64,000 nucleotides of DNA, taken from assembly GCA_937928165.1 (NCBI GenBank), contig CALFVT010000017.1:1-64000 (forward strand), written 5' to 3'. Position numbers and translations under genes: made by a program. Positions within the stretch are counted from its first letter, which is position 1, and every line of letters begins with the position of its first letter. This document shows positions 9,465-19,370 of the stretch, in pieces. A model generated the notes under the pieces. That model saw only the letters and a program-made list of their open reading frames with translations. It searched no databases and was not told the DNA's origin. The stretch comes from an uncultured Caulobacterales bacterium. Its GTDB lineage: Bacteria > Pseudomonadota > Alphaproteobacteria > Caulobacterales > Maricaulaceae.

Positions 9465-11471
9465 ATGACGAATCTAAAAAAAATTACAAAAATTCTGATT
9501 GCGAACCGCGGGGAGATTGCTTGCCGCGTAATTAAAACCGCGCGGGAAATGGGCATTGCCACGGTTGCGGTTTATTCCGATGCTGACCGTAAAGCCCTGC
9601 ATGTGCGTCTTGCGGATGAGGCGCTACATATTGGCCCATCTCCGGCGATTGAGAGCTATTTAGTGATTGATAAAATCATCAAAGCCGCCAAGGATAGCGG
9701 CGCAGATGCGTTGCATCCAGGATATGGTTTTTTGTCAGAAAATCCTGATTTTGTCCGCGCTTGCCATAAGGCGAATATTATCTTTATCGGCCCGTCCCCT
9801 GAAAGCATGGAGGCAATGGGGCTGAAAGATGCGGCGAAAAAACTCATGGACGCCGCGGGAGTTCCGACCACCCCCGGCTATCACGGGGATGATCAAAGCC
9901 CGAAGCTGCTCAAGGCCAAAGCCGCAGAGATTGGCTATCCTGTCCTGATTAAGGCCATTGCCGGCGGCGGCGGGAAGGGTATGCGCAAAGTCGAGGCGGC
10001 CGCAGATTTTGACGCGGCTCTCGCCTCCTGTCAGCGCGAGGCCAAAGCTAGTTTTAACAATGATCATGTTCTGATTGAAAAATACATCCAAAGCCCGCGC
10101 CATATTGAAGTGCAAGTGTTTGGCGATCATCATGGCCATGTCATTCATATGTTTGAGCGCGATTGCTCTTTGCAGCGCCGCCACCAGAAAGTCATCGAAG
10201 AAGCCCCTGCCCCCGGCATGACCGACGACGTGCGTAAGGCCATGACTGATGCTGCCATTGCTGCGGCTAAAGCCGTGGATTATGTCGGCGCGGGTACCGT
10301 TGAGTTTATCGTAGACGGTTCGGGCGCCCTAAAAACTGACGGGTTTTGGTTCATGGAAATGAACACCCGCCTACAGGTCGAACACCCCGTTTCAGAAATG
10401 ATTACAGGCTATGACTTTGTCGAACTTCAAATCCGCGTCGCCCAAGGGGAAAAACTCCCCGCGCAAAAAGACATTAAAATTGACGGCCACGCCGTCGAAG
10501 CCCGTCTCTACGCCGAAGACCCCGCCAATGACTTCCTGCCGAGTATTGGAAAGATTACCTGTTTTGGATTAACTGATTACGAAGAAGGCGCTAGAATTGA
10601 TACTGGCGTATCAGAGGGGGATTCCATAACGGTCTATTATGACCCAATGATCGCTAAGGCAATTTATAAAAGTGATGACCGCGAAAGCGCAATAAATAGC
10701 CTTATCCAGCTTATTTATTGGGATGAGATAGAGCCAATTACTACAAATATTCGTTTTCTAAAAAGGTTACTGAATTTAAAAGAGTTTAAATCAGGTCAAA
10801 TATCTACACATCTTATTCCCGAAAGAATTAATGACTTAATTCCCGAAGACTTATCACATACCGATGAGGCCCTAGCCATGGCTGCATCAAAAATATTATT
10901 TCCAGAGGAACATGAGTCAGCCGAGAAAGGTGCATTTGCTAAGAGTAATGGCTGGAAGTTAAATAGTGTTCCTAGCGTTACCTACCACTTTGAAAGAAAT
11001 GATGAGATCGTGCCAGTAACACTCTTTGATATTCATTCAGATTATTACAAAGCCCGTGTAGGGGAAAATATTATACGAATGCAGATGCCCATGACGCATT
11101 CCATGAAAGATGATAGCATATCACTTAGAGCATTTAATAATTGGCAATCAAGTGTCACAAATGATGCCGTTACGTTATGGCGCGGGGATTTAAAATTCAC
11201 CGTCAAACGATTTGTCGCAAGTAGTGGAAACACATCAATATCTACTGACTCCCTCACCGCGCCTATGCCAGGTAAGATCATTGCGGTGAAGGCTAAGGCG
11301 GGGGATGCCGTTAAGGCGGGGGATGCACTTATCATTATGGAAGCCATGAAGATGGAAATGACCCTTGAAGCCCCAAGGGACGGTATTGTCGCGGCGGTCA
11401 ATGCACAAACAGCCGCTTTAGTTGCAGATGGTGATTTACTCTTAGAGCTAACGCCGCAAGATAAAGATTAA
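9465..11471 (+). CDS. mccA: Acyl-CoA carboxylase biotin-containing subunit, 3-methylcrotonyl-CoA type
   Basis: 668 residues: biotin carboxylase (about 1-450; ILIANRGEIACRV, AGGGGKGMRKV, FMEMNTRLQVEHPVSEM), a linker/BT domain, and a C-terminal biotinyl domain with EAMKMEM, whose lysine is near 629. The start at 9465 follows TAGGAG of the mccB stop; an upstream in-frame start inside mccB is unlikely. Codons about 361-598 are much more AT-rich (roughly 25-38% GC in sampled 60-base lines) than either side (about 55%). The sequence still aligns with the family there, so it looks like replacement rather than insertion. Confidence 0.92.
   Translation: MTNLKKITKILIANRGEIACRVIKTAREMGIATVAVYSDADRKALHVRLADEALHIGPSPAIESYLVIDKIIKAAKDSGADALHPGYGFLSENPDFVRACHKANIIFIGPSPESMEAMGLKDAAKKLMDAAGVPTTPGYHGDDQSPKLLKAKAAEIGYPVLIKAIAGGGGKGMRKVEAAADFDAALASCQREAKASFNNDHVLIEKYIQSPRHIEVQVFGDHHGHVIHMFERDCSLQRRHQKVIEEAPAPGMTDDVRKAMTDAAIAAAKAVDYVGAGTVEFIVDGSGALKTDGFWFMEMNTRLQVEHPVSEMITGYDFVELQIRVAQGEKLPAQKDIKIDGHAVEARLYAEDPANDFLPSIGKITCFGLTDYEEGARIDTGVSEGDSITVYYDPMIAKAIYKSDDRESAINSLIQLIYWDEIEPITTNIRFLKRLLNLKEFKSGQISTHLIPERINDLIPEDLSHTDEALAMAASKILFPEEHESAEKGAFAKSNGWKLNSVPSVTYHFERNDEIVPVTLFDIHSDYYKARVGENIIRMQMPMTHSMKDDSISLRAFNNWQSSVTNDAVTLWRGDLKFTVKRFVASSGNTSISTDSLTAPMPGKIIAVKAKAGDAVKAGDALIIMEAMKMEMTLEAPRDGIVAAVNAQTAALVADGDLLLELTPQDKD
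10545..11255 (+). other. AT-rich patch inside mccA
   Basis: Hand counts of 60-base lines give about 38%, 25%, 32% and 33% GC at 10681, 10741, 10801 and 11101. Flanking lines at 10441, 10501 and 11281 give 53%, 55% and 57%. The change is abrupt on both sides, and codon choice switches to A/T third positions while the reading frame stays open. It covers the end of the biotin carboxylase and the middle domain. Confidence 0.75.
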
Positions 11472-11514
11472 GCCCGAAAGACTAGGCCCAAAAGCGCAGT
11501 TTAAGCGTAGCGAA

Positions 11515-11674
11515 AACCCCCATAGGACTATCGTTAACGACCACATGGAAATGATAAACGGGCCCTGCTCCTACACGGGGCGCATGGTAGTATGCAGGAC
11601 CCAAGGAGCTGAATCTCAACCCCCACACCTCATGTAAGCCCGTGAAGATGAACGTAACCTAAACAAAAGTTTAG
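11515..11674 (+). ncRNA. Structured RNA candidate, possibly 6S RNA
   Basis: GGGCCCTGC (11560-11568) pairs with GCAGGACCC (11594-11602) with one mismatch, and an inner CTAC/GTAG pairing extends the hairpin. Outside it, further complementary blocks nest in order: ACATG with CATGT (11631-11635), ACG with CGT, ATC with GAT, and TAGG with CCTA. Together these form a rod with a large central bubble. A small hairpin CTAAAC/GTTTAG (11659-11674) closes the 3' side. This architecture suits 6S RNA, which sequesters sigma-70 RNA polymerase. Identity and strand are uncertain, and there is no T-run. No protein-coding gene is seen here. Confidence 0.42.
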
Positions 11675-11740
11675 CGGCCCCTAAAAACGGTTTCATGAGC
11701 TATAATAAGTAAAGTCATTGTTTATGAGTATAATAACTGT

Positions 11741-12352
11741 TTAATTTTCCCAATAAGTCAGCTTATCTTGCAGATTTGGCCGTGCCCGTTCTGTGGACGG
11801 CGTATCAATACGGCCCATATATATTAGCCCCGCAACGCGCTCATCGCCGTTCAGCCCCATAGCGCTTATGATGTGTTCATTATAGCAAAACCATTCTGTT
11901 AACCATTGCGCGCCGTAACCCAAGCTCTGCGCTGCGAGTAGCATATTATAACACACGGCACCGGCGCTTAAGGTCTGCTCCCATTTCGGCGTTTCGCGTG
12001 GGCAATCGATGGGCGCGCTTATAACTGCAATAATAAGGGGGGCGCGCATCATGCGCTGCGCTTCAAAGCTTTGGCGGTCTGCGGGGGCATTAGGCGTTTC
12101 GGAGATAAAAGCCTTGCGGATATGCGTTCCCATATCGGCTCTCGCCTGCCCTTGAAAGACAATAAACCGCCACGGCGCGAGCTTGCGGTGATCGGGAACG
12201 CGGGCCGCAATATTTAAAATCTGCATAAGGTCTTTTGGATTGGGCCCCGGCTCACGCATCAGCTTGGCCAGATTAGACCGCCTTGTTTCCAAAAACGCCG
12301 TCAATTCAGGCCACGGCGTGGGCAGCGGCAAAATATCACCTAAATTTAACAT
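11741..12352 (-). CDS. Nitroreductase family protein
   Basis: 203-residue FMN-dependent nitroreductase fold, compact RutE/HadB-like class. Marks are FLETRRSN near residue 25, AARVPDHRKLAPWRFIV around 50-70, and AAQSLGYGAQWLTEW around 145. It would use NAD(P)H to reduce nitro compounds, quinones or flavins; the substrate is unknown. It is transcribed divergently from the RidA gene. Confidence 0.88.
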   Translation of the reverse strand: MLNLGDILPLPTPWPELTAFLETRRSNLAKLMREPGPNPKDLMQILNIAARVPDHRKLAPWRFIVFQGQARADMGTHIRKAFISETPNAPADRQSFEAQRMMRAPLIIAVISAPIDCPRETPKWEQTLSAGAVCYNMLLAAQSLGYGAQWLTEWFCYNEHIISAMGLNGDERVAGLIYMGRIDTPSTERARPNLQDKLTYWEN

Positions 12353-12412
12353 GGTCGTCTCCGCATGAATCGTCTAATAGCAAGAGTGTAAAGAAAAAAC
12401 GGAGACAAGAAT

Positions 12413-12886
12413 ATGTCTAATATTGACGCGCGCCTAACAGAGCTTGGCCTGACCCTACCCGAAGCGGCGGCGCCAGTGGCGAATTATGTGGGCTATGTGC
12501 AAAGCGGCAATCTTATTTTTATCTCTGGGCAAATTTCCAAAATTGGCAGTCATGAAATTGGCGGCCGCCTCGGTGAGGACTTAACCGTGGAGCGCGGACA
12601 AGAGGCAGCAAAGCTCTCGGCGCTCAACCTTATGGCGCAAATGAAAGCGGCCTGCGGCGGGGATTTATCACGGGTAAAGCGTATTGTTAAACTCGGCGGT
12701 TTTGTTCAGGCCCTGCCGGGCGTAACGCAGGCGGATATTCCTAAAATTATCAATGGCTGTTCTGATCTTATGGTCGCGGTCTTTGGCGATAAAGGCCGCC
12801 ATGCCCGCTTTGCCGTCAGCGCCCCAAGCCTGCCGCTAGATGTGGCCGTTGAAATTGACGCGATCGTTGAAATCGAGCCTGCCTAA
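12413..12886 (+). CDS. RidA family protein (YjgF/TdcF-like)
   Basis: 157 residues of the longer alphaproteobacterial RidA type, with NLIFISGQISK and the C-terminal region VAVEIDAIVEIEPA. Classical RidA deaminates reactive enamines from PLP enzymes. Several subfamilies lack that activity, so the exact role is open. It is followed 17 bases later by the acetyltransferase-like gene and then a HIT gene, probably as one operon. Confidence 0.87.
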   Translation: MSNIDARLTELGLTLPEAAAPVANYVGYVQSGNLIFISGQISKIGSHEIGGRLGEDLTVERGQEAAKLSALNLMAQMKAACGGDLSRVKRIVKLGGFVQALPGVTQADIPKIINGCSDLMVAVFGDKGRHARFAVSAPSLPLDVAVEIDAIVEIEPA

Positions 12887-12903
12887 ACGGGCCGCTCCCT
12901 GCG

Positions 12904-14049
12904 ATGGATGACCCGCAATATCGCGCACGGCTGCTTGGCCGTATCTCCGATATATCCGAGGCGGCATGGGACGCTCTGCTTCCCGAGGGACGCCATCCGT
13001 TTTTACAATGGAAGTTTTTAAACGCATTGGAAGACAGCGGCTGCACATCCGCAGATACTGGCTGGCAGCCCCTTCACTTATGGCTCGAAGGTGCGGACGG
13101 TCAAGCCATTGGAGCCGCGCCGCTTTACGGGAAATCCCACAGCCAAGGGGAATATGTCTTTGACCACGGCTGGGCCGATGCCCTGCACCGGGCGGGTGGG
13201 CGTTATTACCCAAAACTACAATGCGCCGTGCCGTTTACGCCGGTTACAAGCCCCCGGCTTTTGGCCCAAAGCGCAGACCATAAAATTTTGCTTACCAAAG
13301 CCATGCAGCAAGTCTGCTTTGAGAATGAATTTTCGAGTGTCCATGCCACATTCCTAAAAGGCGAAGAGATAACGCCTTTTGAGGACGCAGGCTATCTTAT
13401 GCGTCATGATCGGCAGTTTCATTTTATCAACCGCGGCTATGAGAGTTTTGATGAATTTCTCGCCTCCCTTGCGTCGCGCAAACGTAAAAATATTCGTAAA
13501 GAACGCAAAGCCGCCCAAGAGGGCCTTGTGATTAAACGCCTGAACGGGGATGAAATTAAGCCAGAGCATTGGGATATTTTTTATCAGTGCTATGTAGATA
13601 CGGGGATGAGGAAGTGGGGACGCCCCTATTTGAACCGCGAATTTTTCGATCATATCCATGAGGTCATGCGCAGTGATATTTTACTGGTTATGGCATGGGA
13701 GAATGATACGCCCATCGCTAGCGCCCTTAATTTTATTGGCTCAGATGCTTTATTTGGGCGCAACTGGGGTTGCCTAGCCCATAAGCCCTTCTTGCATTTT
13801 GAACTTTGCTATTACCAGGCCATTGAGGCGGGCATAGAGCGCGGCCTGCCCAAAGTCGAAGCGGGTGCACAGGGGGAGCATAAACTTGCGCGTGGTTATG
13901 AACCAGTGATTACACGTTCGGCCCATTTTATGGCCCATGCCGGGCTGCATGACGCCATAGAGGATTACTTGACACAGGAGCGCCGCGCCCTAGACCATGA
14001 AGTCAACATCCTCGCCGCCCACACGCCCTATAAGGCCCCGCAAGATTAA
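12904..14049 (+). CDS. GNAT/FemAB-like acyltransferase (DUF482-type)
   Basis: 381 residues resembling the DUF482/peptidoglycan-associated GNAT-superfamily proteins. The C-terminal half carries the signature VEAGAQGEHKLARGY followed by the HFMAHAG region, and KRKNIRKERK lies mid-protein. No signal peptide or membrane segment is apparent. The activity is not established. Operon context with RidA and HIT genes is common for this group. Confidence 0.8.
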   Translation: MDDPQYRARLLGRISDISEAAWDALLPEGRHPFLQWKFLNALEDSGCTSADTGWQPLHLWLEGADGQAIGAAPLYGKSHSQGEYVFDHGWADALHRAGGRYYPKLQCAVPFTPVTSPRLLAQSADHKILLTKAMQQVCFENEFSSVHATFLKGEEITPFEDAGYLMRHDRQFHFINRGYESFDEFLASLASRKRKNIRKERKAAQEGLVIKRLNGDEIKPEHWDIFYQCYVDTGMRKWGRPYLNREFFDHIHEVMRSDILLVMAWENDTPIASALNFIGSDALFGRNWGCLAHKPFLHFELCYYQAIEAGIERGLPKVEAGAQGEHKLARGYEPVITRSAHFMAHAGLHDAIEDYLTQERRALDHEVNILAAHTPYKAPQD

Positions 14050-14058
14050 GGACATATA

Positions 14059-14490
14059 ATGAGCATTCACGGACCCTATGATCCCGATAACATCTTTGCT
14101 AAAATCCTACGGGGGGAAATGCCCTGCGCAAAGATATATGAAGACAGCCATATCATCAGTTTTATGGACGCTTTCCCGCAGTCAAAAGGTCACTGTCTTG
14201 TCTTGCCCAAAGCGCCGTCTCGCAACTTGCTTGAAACTGCGCCTAAAGATATAGGCCGCCTCTTTGGCACCGTGCAGCGCCATGTAATCGCCGTCAAAAA
14301 AGCCCTCAAACCCGACGGCGTAATCGTCACGCAGTTTAACGGCGAGGCCGCCGGGCAGACGGTTTTTCACACCCATGTGCATATTATTCCGCGCTTTGAC
14401 GGTGCGGCTATGTCCAAACATACCGGCGGGCAGGTGGCGGACATCAATGCACTTGAAATATTAGCGGCTAAAATCCGCACAGCTTTATAG
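14059..14490 (+). CDS. HIT family nucleotide-binding protein
   Basis: 143-residue histidine-triad protein: the HxHxHxx motif appears as FHTHVHIIPRF near residue 100, and the N-terminal pattern NIFAKILRGEMPCAKIYED is standard. Members hydrolyse nucleoside phosphoramidates or dinucleoside polyphosphates. It ends 9 bases before the lipoprotein gene, suggesting cotranscription. Confidence 0.93.
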   Translation: MSIHGPYDPDNIFAKILRGEMPCAKIYEDSHIISFMDAFPQSKGHCLVLPKAPSRNLLETAPKDIGRLFGTVQRHVIAVKKALKPDGVIVTQFNGEAAGQTVFHTHVHIIPRFDGAAMSKHTGGQVADINALEILAAKIRTAL

Positions 14491-14499
14491 GAGGTCATT

Positions 14500-16236
14500 A
14501 TGACGCGCTTTTTAACCACAATATCCCTCATGGCTATATTCACAGCCTGCCAAGAGGCGGGCACAAAGGCAACACCCACCCCGCAGCTGGTGGACACCCA
14601 AACAAGCAGCCATAATGATAGCGCCGCCGATAGCGCATCTTATGACCCTGCTTATGACCCTGCTTATGACCCTGCGGCGCAATATAGAAAATATGCGCCC
14701 GTCAATATGAACGATGTTGATATATCTTTTTTAAGCGCGAGCGAAAAAGCTGTTGTAAATAAACTTATCAGGGCTAGCCGTATTATGACGGAGATTTACC
14801 GTACCCAAGTCACCGCAGATTACGCCGCAGTTAAAACAAAAATCGCGCAAAGCGGGGCAGAGAATGCCAAAGACCTAACCCAGCTTTTTGAGCTTTATTT
14901 CAAACCTTGTGATGAGCTGGAGCATAATTATCCCTTTTTTGGGGATGCGGCCTGCCCCGAAGGCGCAGGGTTCTACCCCGCAGATATAAGCCGAGATGAG
15001 TTTAACCAGTGGATTAAAGACCACCCCCAAGATGAAGCCGCCTTTAAATCCGGCTATACCCTTATCCGCCGCAATGAAGATGGGCTAACGGCTATTCCTT
15101 ATTCTATCGCCTATAAGGATGAGCTGACCCGCGCCGCAGAGCTGCTCCGCGAAGCCGCAGAGATATCAGAAGAGCCAAGCCTTAAACGGTTTTTGAGCCT
15201 ACGCGCGGATGCATTTTTAACCGATGACTATTTTGCCTCTGAAATGGCCTGGATGGATCTTGAGGGAAACATCGAAGTCGCCATTGGCCCTTATGAGGTT
15301 TATGACGACGGTCTATTTAATTATAAAACCGCCTATGAGAGTTTTGTGACGATTAAAAACCCCGAAGAATCGGCGGCCCTTGATAAATATAAAGACTACC
15401 TTCGCGATATGGAGGCTAATCTGCCTGTGCCTGATAGCTATAAAAACTTCCAGCGCGGCTTTGAAAGCCCCATTGCCGTGACCTATCAAATTCAAGGCGG
15501 GGGCGATAATGTCAACGGCGTGCAGACGATTGCCTTTAACCTGCCCAATGATGAGAGAGTGCGCGAAGCCAAGGGTGCCAAAAAGGTCATTTTAAATAAT
15601 GTCCTCGGCGCGAAATATGACCGTATTCTCGCCCCGATCTCAAAACGGCTTTTAGTGGAATCGCAGGCAAAAATAACAGATAAGAAATTTATGTCTTACG
15701 GCACGCTCTTCCATGAGCTATGTCATAGCCTTGGCCCCGGTAGCATCACAAAGAACGGGGTGAAAACCACCGTCGCCGCCGAGATGAAAGAGCTTTATTC
15801 AGGCCTTGAAGAAGGCAAAGCAGATGTTATGGGCGCTTATAATATGCTTTATATGATTGACCGCGGAGAAATTCCCGCCGCTGAGCGCGAGCCCTTTTTG
15901 GCCACGTATTTTGCTGGGCTTTTTCGCTCTATGCGCTTCGGTATCGGTGAGGCCCACGGCAAAGGCGCAGCGGTACAATATAGTTTTTTCCGCAAAGCCG
16001 GCGCGGCCGAATGGGATGAAACCCTTGGCCGGTTTCGTATTAATTATCCCAAATTAGAACAGGCCATCTCTGATTTGACGGCTCAGTTTGTGATGGTTCA
16101 AGGGGATGGTGATTATAATGCTGCAAAAGCGTTTTTGGACATCTATGCCAAGACAGACGCAGTAGCCGATAGGGTCTTAGCCACATTTGACAATATCCCT
16201 GTCGATATACGGCCAAGCTACCCCGATAAAATCTAG
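14500..16236 (+). CDS. Lipoprotein zinc peptidase related to dipeptidyl-peptidase III (M49-like)
   Basis: 578 residues. The N-terminus has a hydrophobic signal ending FTAC, a plausible lipobox with Cys at about residue 19, so the protein is probably membrane-anchored in the periplasm. HELCHSLGPG (H405, E406, H409) and a downstream LEEGKAD provide the expected zinc ligands and catalytic glutamate. This arrangement is like the HELGH/EECRAE pair of DPP III, but with the short HExxH form. A YDPA repeat follows the signal. GGAGG at about 14491 supports the start. Substrate unknown. Confidence 0.78.
   Translation: MTRFLTTISLMAIFTACQEAGTKATPTPQLVDTQTSSHNDSAADSASYDPAYDPAYDPAAQYRKYAPVNMNDVDISFLSASEKAVVNKLIRASRIMTEIYRTQVTADYAAVKTKIAQSGAENAKDLTQLFELYFKPCDELEHNYPFFGDAACPEGAGFYPADISRDEFNQWIKDHPQDEAAFKSGYTLIRRNEDGLTAIPYSIAYKDELTRAAELLREAAEISEEPSLKRFLSLRADAFLTDDYFASEMAWMDLEGNIEVAIGPYEVYDDGLFNYKTAYESFVTIKNPEESAALDKYKDYLRDMEANLPVPDSYKNFQRGFESPIAVTYQIQGGGDNVNGVQTIAFNLPNDERVREAKGAKKVILNNVLGAKYDRILAPISKRLLVESQAKITDKKFMSYGTLFHELCHSLGPGSITKNGVKTTVAAEMKELYSGLEEGKADVMGAYNMLYMIDRGEIPAAEREPFLATYFAGLFRSMRFGIGEAHGKGAAVQYSFFRKAGAAEWDETLGRFRINYPKLEQAISDLTAQFVMVQGDGDYNAAKAFLDIYAKTDAVADRVLATFDNIPVDIRPSYPDKI
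14641..14676 (+). repeat. Tandem 12-base repeat (three units) in the peptidase linker
   Basis: TATGACCCTGCT repeats at 14641, 14653 and, with one change, 14665, encoding YDPA three times just after the lipoprotein signal. It is probably a flexible linker expanded by slippage. Confidence 0.9.
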
Positions 16237-16304
16237 GGTCTTTGGACATTTAGGATTCACATTAGGATGATTTTTTGACTTAACTTTCCTTTATAGAGGT
16301 TTGA

Positions 16305-16691
16305 ATGCGTCCTGAACGTTTTGTTATAACAGATCACATGGGGGGCTTATGGAGCCTCTTCTTCCCGGTTCCGAACGCGATCAAGGCGTGACAGCCAAAT
16401 ATACTCGTTTATTCATGGAAACGATGTTATGGCGTGTTTGCGTTGGAAGGGCCTTGGAGCGAGTTTCCTGCGTTACTCGGTAATTGGAACAGTATTTTCC
16501 AGCGGTTCCGTTGGTGGGCCAAGAAGGGTGTCTTTGAGAGTTTTTTCAATCATTTACCGAGTGAGCCGGACTTTGAATATGTCCTCATTGATGGAATGAT
16601 TATCAGCGTTCACCAAAAGGCAAGCGGCGCAAAAGAGGGATTTTTCATGAGGCAATTGTCACGCGCAGTATATATGATGTTGTTTTGGTAG
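16305..16691 (+). pseudogene. Decayed IS5-family transposase remnant
   Basis: Fragments of an IS5-type (IS427-like) transposase can be read across at least two frameshifts. The pieces are RPERFVITDHM from the ATG at 16305, MEPLLPGSERDQGVTAK from 16349, then GNWNSIFQRFRWWAKKGVF and DFEYVLIDGMI in a third frame up to about 16691. The catalytic DDE C-terminal half is missing. It marks the left edge of the nirK-msr accessory block. Confidence 0.8.
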
Positions 16692-17273
16692 TTGAAATAA
16701 CACTCAAAATAAGAGGCTTAAATAAAGTAGCTTAGTCTTCCGAATCCATGGGATGGTTTTACCAAACTTAATATTTCTGATGGCGGTTATGATGAGGCCT
16801 GTCAATTTGGGGGTTTGGCTAACAGCTTCATAGTTAAATATGGCGCAAAACAAATTTGAAGCTATGTGTACTCGCGGCGGCATTATTGCTGATTATCTTG
16901 GCGCTTGCTTGCCGCGTTTACAACATGAAACTTATGTCTTTTATGATACAAAACTGTAGTTTAGGTCCAATTTGCAGCGGGTTTGGTTTAGGTATCTCAC
17001 TCATCGGGCCACAATCATAGGGTGCGAGTCTTAACCATTCGTAATTCAGACTATAACCATATTGAATTGGTTAAGCCCTGAACTTGTCTCTATAAATGTA
17101 GATGGGTATATATTTTAAGGGGGATTGCTCGAAGGGGCGCTTTTAAAAATTTATTTTCGAATGGGCTCCGTAAGGCTGTCATAAAGTTTACGGGTATTTT
17201 CGTTTGTTATAAAAATCCTTCGCTCCTTTAAGTTCGATTTCGGTCATCAAAACATTCACATATAAGGGACAAC
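16692..17273. other. Non-coding gap upstream of nirK
   Basis: About 580 bases with no convincing gene. Short open stretches exist (for example an ATG at 16840 giving 39 codons, and a TTG at 16856 giving a hydrophobic leader-like peptide), but none has a ribosome site or recognisable family. An inverted pair AACC/GGTT occurs near 17055-17075. I found no clear FNR/NnrR-type TTGAT-N4-ATCAA site before nirK. Confidence 0.5.
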
Positions 17274-19370
17274 ATGAAAACTACTAAGCTATTAAAATAT
17301 TCAGGCCTAGCTGTTGCAGCAGCCGCTATTTTGGGTCTTGCAGGGAATTATATGGCTGGACAAACGGTCGGTGATTTGTTTGATATGGTGACGCCCAATG
17401 CGAATGTAAAATCTGAGAAGGCTAATGAGGTTTATTTGGCTAACCGTGAAGATTTAATCTCTGGTTATAAAAAAGGGGGTAATGCAATCGCAGCGGCATA
17501 TACGGATTGGAAAGCCGCATCGACAGCACCTGAAAAAACAGGGGATATACATAGTGGCCGTTATATGATGACCTTTGTGAATCCCGCGGGCCATGATGAA
17601 TATGTAAAGTTTAAATCAACTGGCGCGGAAATGCCTATTGGAACTAAGATCGCCAAAGAAACTTTTATGTTAAAAGGCTCAGGCAAATTCCGCCCATCTC
17701 CACTTTTTACAATGGAGAAGGTCGGGGTTGAAAAGGCACCTGAAACTGGGGGGTGGCTTTATGGCCGCGTAAACGCCAAGGGCCGAAATATGCCAACGGG
17801 GCAAAAGTTTTGTCATTCATGTCATGAGGCATTTTCAGGTCAGGATTCGCTGGGTTATCCGGCCCGTGAGTTTAGGCTTGGATATGAGGCGCGTGATGAA
17901 AACGCCGCGCCGGTGGCGGTTGCTGCGGGCGATGCTAAACGGGGAGCCGATGTTTTTCAAACTTGTGCGTCATGTCACAATATTGGCGAGGATGCAGCGA
18001 ATGCTTTTGGCCCAGTGTTAACAAATGTTGTTGGTCGTAAAGCAGGATCTTTTCCCGGATATAAATATAGCGCGAGCCTTAACAAAGCCGGTGAAGAGGG
18101 GCTTGTTTGGACAGAGCAAAAATTGTTCGAATGGCTTGAAGAGCCATCAGCTTTTCTACGGTCTCACTTAGGAGACGATAGCGCAACGAGTAAAATGCCA
18201 ATAGGTTTCGAAGATGAACAAACCCGCAATGATGTTATAGCTTTCCTTGCTAGCCAAGGCACGAGTTCTGAAACTCCGCCTGCTGAAGCCTCCGCTGAGC
18301 TGTCTCATGGTGATACGCCGTCTATGCAAATGGCTGAGGCCATAACAGCCGAGCCGGATGATATTGATGACTTGCCTCATGTTCGCCAAAAACTTGTAGC
18401 TCCGCCCTTTCTGCCGGAACATACACAAAAGGCTGAGACCGGGCCGAGAGTTGTAGAAATTGAGCTTGTGGTTGAAGAAAAGCGCTGGACATTAGATAGT
18501 CAAGGCACAGAAATTATTGCTCTGACTTATAATGGATCAATTCCTGCACCAATGATGGTTGTCCACCAAGGGGATTGGGTTGAGCTGACCCTGAAAAACC
18601 CATCGACCAATGCTATGGTACATAATATTGACCTTCATGCGGCTACCGGCGCTCTTGGCGGCGCGGCCTTGACGACGATTTCGCCCGGTGAGGAAACCGT
18701 GCTGCGCTTTGAAGCCACGAAATCAGGGGTCTTTCTCTATCACTGCGCCCCAGAAGGCTCAATGACGCCTTATCATGTCACTCATGGAATGACCGGGGCT
18801 ATTATGGTGCTACCGCGCGAAGGTCTATCTGATGGGGACGGTAATGCGCTAACCTATGATAAAGCTTATTATGTCGGGGAGAATGACTTTTATGTTCCGC
18901 GAGATGAAAACGGTAAATTTAAGACTTATAACGCAGCAGGTGAAGACCTTGTCGATTGGATCAAAGCCGCACATTCACTGACCCCGACCCATGTGGTGTT
19001 CAATGGCCGCGTGGGAGCCTTAACGGGCGAGGGCGCTATGACCGCGGATGTTGGCGATACGGTTTTATTTGTGCATATGCAAGGTAACCGCGATACCCGT
19101 CCACATCTTATTGGCGGGCACGGCGATTATGTTTGGGAAGAGGGCGCATTTATTAATCCGCCTATGCGTGATCTTGAAACCTGGTTTGTTCGCGGCGGAT
19201 CTGTGGGCGCTGCTCTTTACACATTCCGCCAACCAGGTGTTTATGCTTATCTAAATCATAACCTTATTGAGGCCGTTGAATTTGGAGCTGCTGGCCATGT
19301 GGTTGTTGGCGGTGAATGGAATGACCGTTTAATGCGCCGTAGTTATCGTGGCCCGATCAGAGGTGAATAA
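17274..19370 (+). CDS. nirK: Copper nitrite reductase with N-terminal P460-like and cytochrome c domains
   Basis: 698 residues in three parts behind an N-terminal export signal or anchor (about 8-30). Residues ~60-205 look like a cytochrome P460/c'-beta fold ending in haem site CHSCH (C180, C183, H184). Residues ~215-325 are a class I cytochrome c with CASCH (C231, C234, H235) and a likely Met ligand in KMPIGF. Residues ~395-690 are a complete NirK. Type-1 copper ligands are H450, C491, H501 and M506; type-2 are H455, H490 and H662; catalytic residues are D453 and H616. It reduces nitrite to NO in the periplasm. The nirV-like gene overlaps its stop. Confidence 0.9.
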   Translation: MKTTKLLKYSGLAVAAAAILGLAGNYMAGQTVGDLFDMVTPNANVKSEKANEVYLANREDLISGYKKGGNAIAAAYTDWKAASTAPEKTGDIHSGRYMMTFVNPAGHDEYVKFKSTGAEMPIGTKIAKETFMLKGSGKFRPSPLFTMEKVGVEKAPETGGWLYGRVNAKGRNMPTGQKFCHSCHEAFSGQDSLGYPAREFRLGYEARDENAAPVAVAAGDAKRGADVFQTCASCHNIGEDAANAFGPVLTNVVGRKAGSFPGYKYSASLNKAGEEGLVWTEQKLFEWLEEPSAFLRSHLGDDSATSKMPIGFEDEQTRNDVIAFLASQGTSSETPPAEASAELSHGDTPSMQMAEAITAEPDDIDDLPHVRQKLVAPPFLPEHTQKAETGPRVVEIELVVEEKRWTLDSQGTEIIALTYNGSIPAPMMVVHQGDWVELTLKNPSTNAMVHNIDLHAATGALGGAALTTISPGEETVLRFEATKSGVFLYHCAPEGSMTPYHVTHGMTGAIMVLPREGLSDGDGNALTYDKAYYVGENDFYVPRDENGKFKTYNAAGEDLVDWIKAAHSLTPTHVVFNGRVGALTGEGAMTADVGDTVLFVHMQGNRDTRPHLIGGHGDYVWEEGAFINPPMRDLETWFVRGGSVGAALYTFRQPGVYAYLNHNLIEAVEFGAAGHVVVGGEWNDRLMRRSYRGPIRGE

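Noticed and set aside
12836-13213. Minus-strand open frame across the RidA/acetyltransferase junction
   Set aside because: It is a shadow of two real plus-strand genes; the translation is basic and low-complexity with no motif.
16840-17020. Small peptides (39 codons from 16840; hydrophobic leader from TTG 16856)
   Set aside because: No ribosome site and no family, and the second needs a weak TTG start. They are left as non-coding.
17040-17273. FNR/NnrR-type operator before nirK
   Set aside because: I looked for TTGAT-N4-ATCAA and found only partial matches (ATCAA near 17249 without a properly spaced partner).
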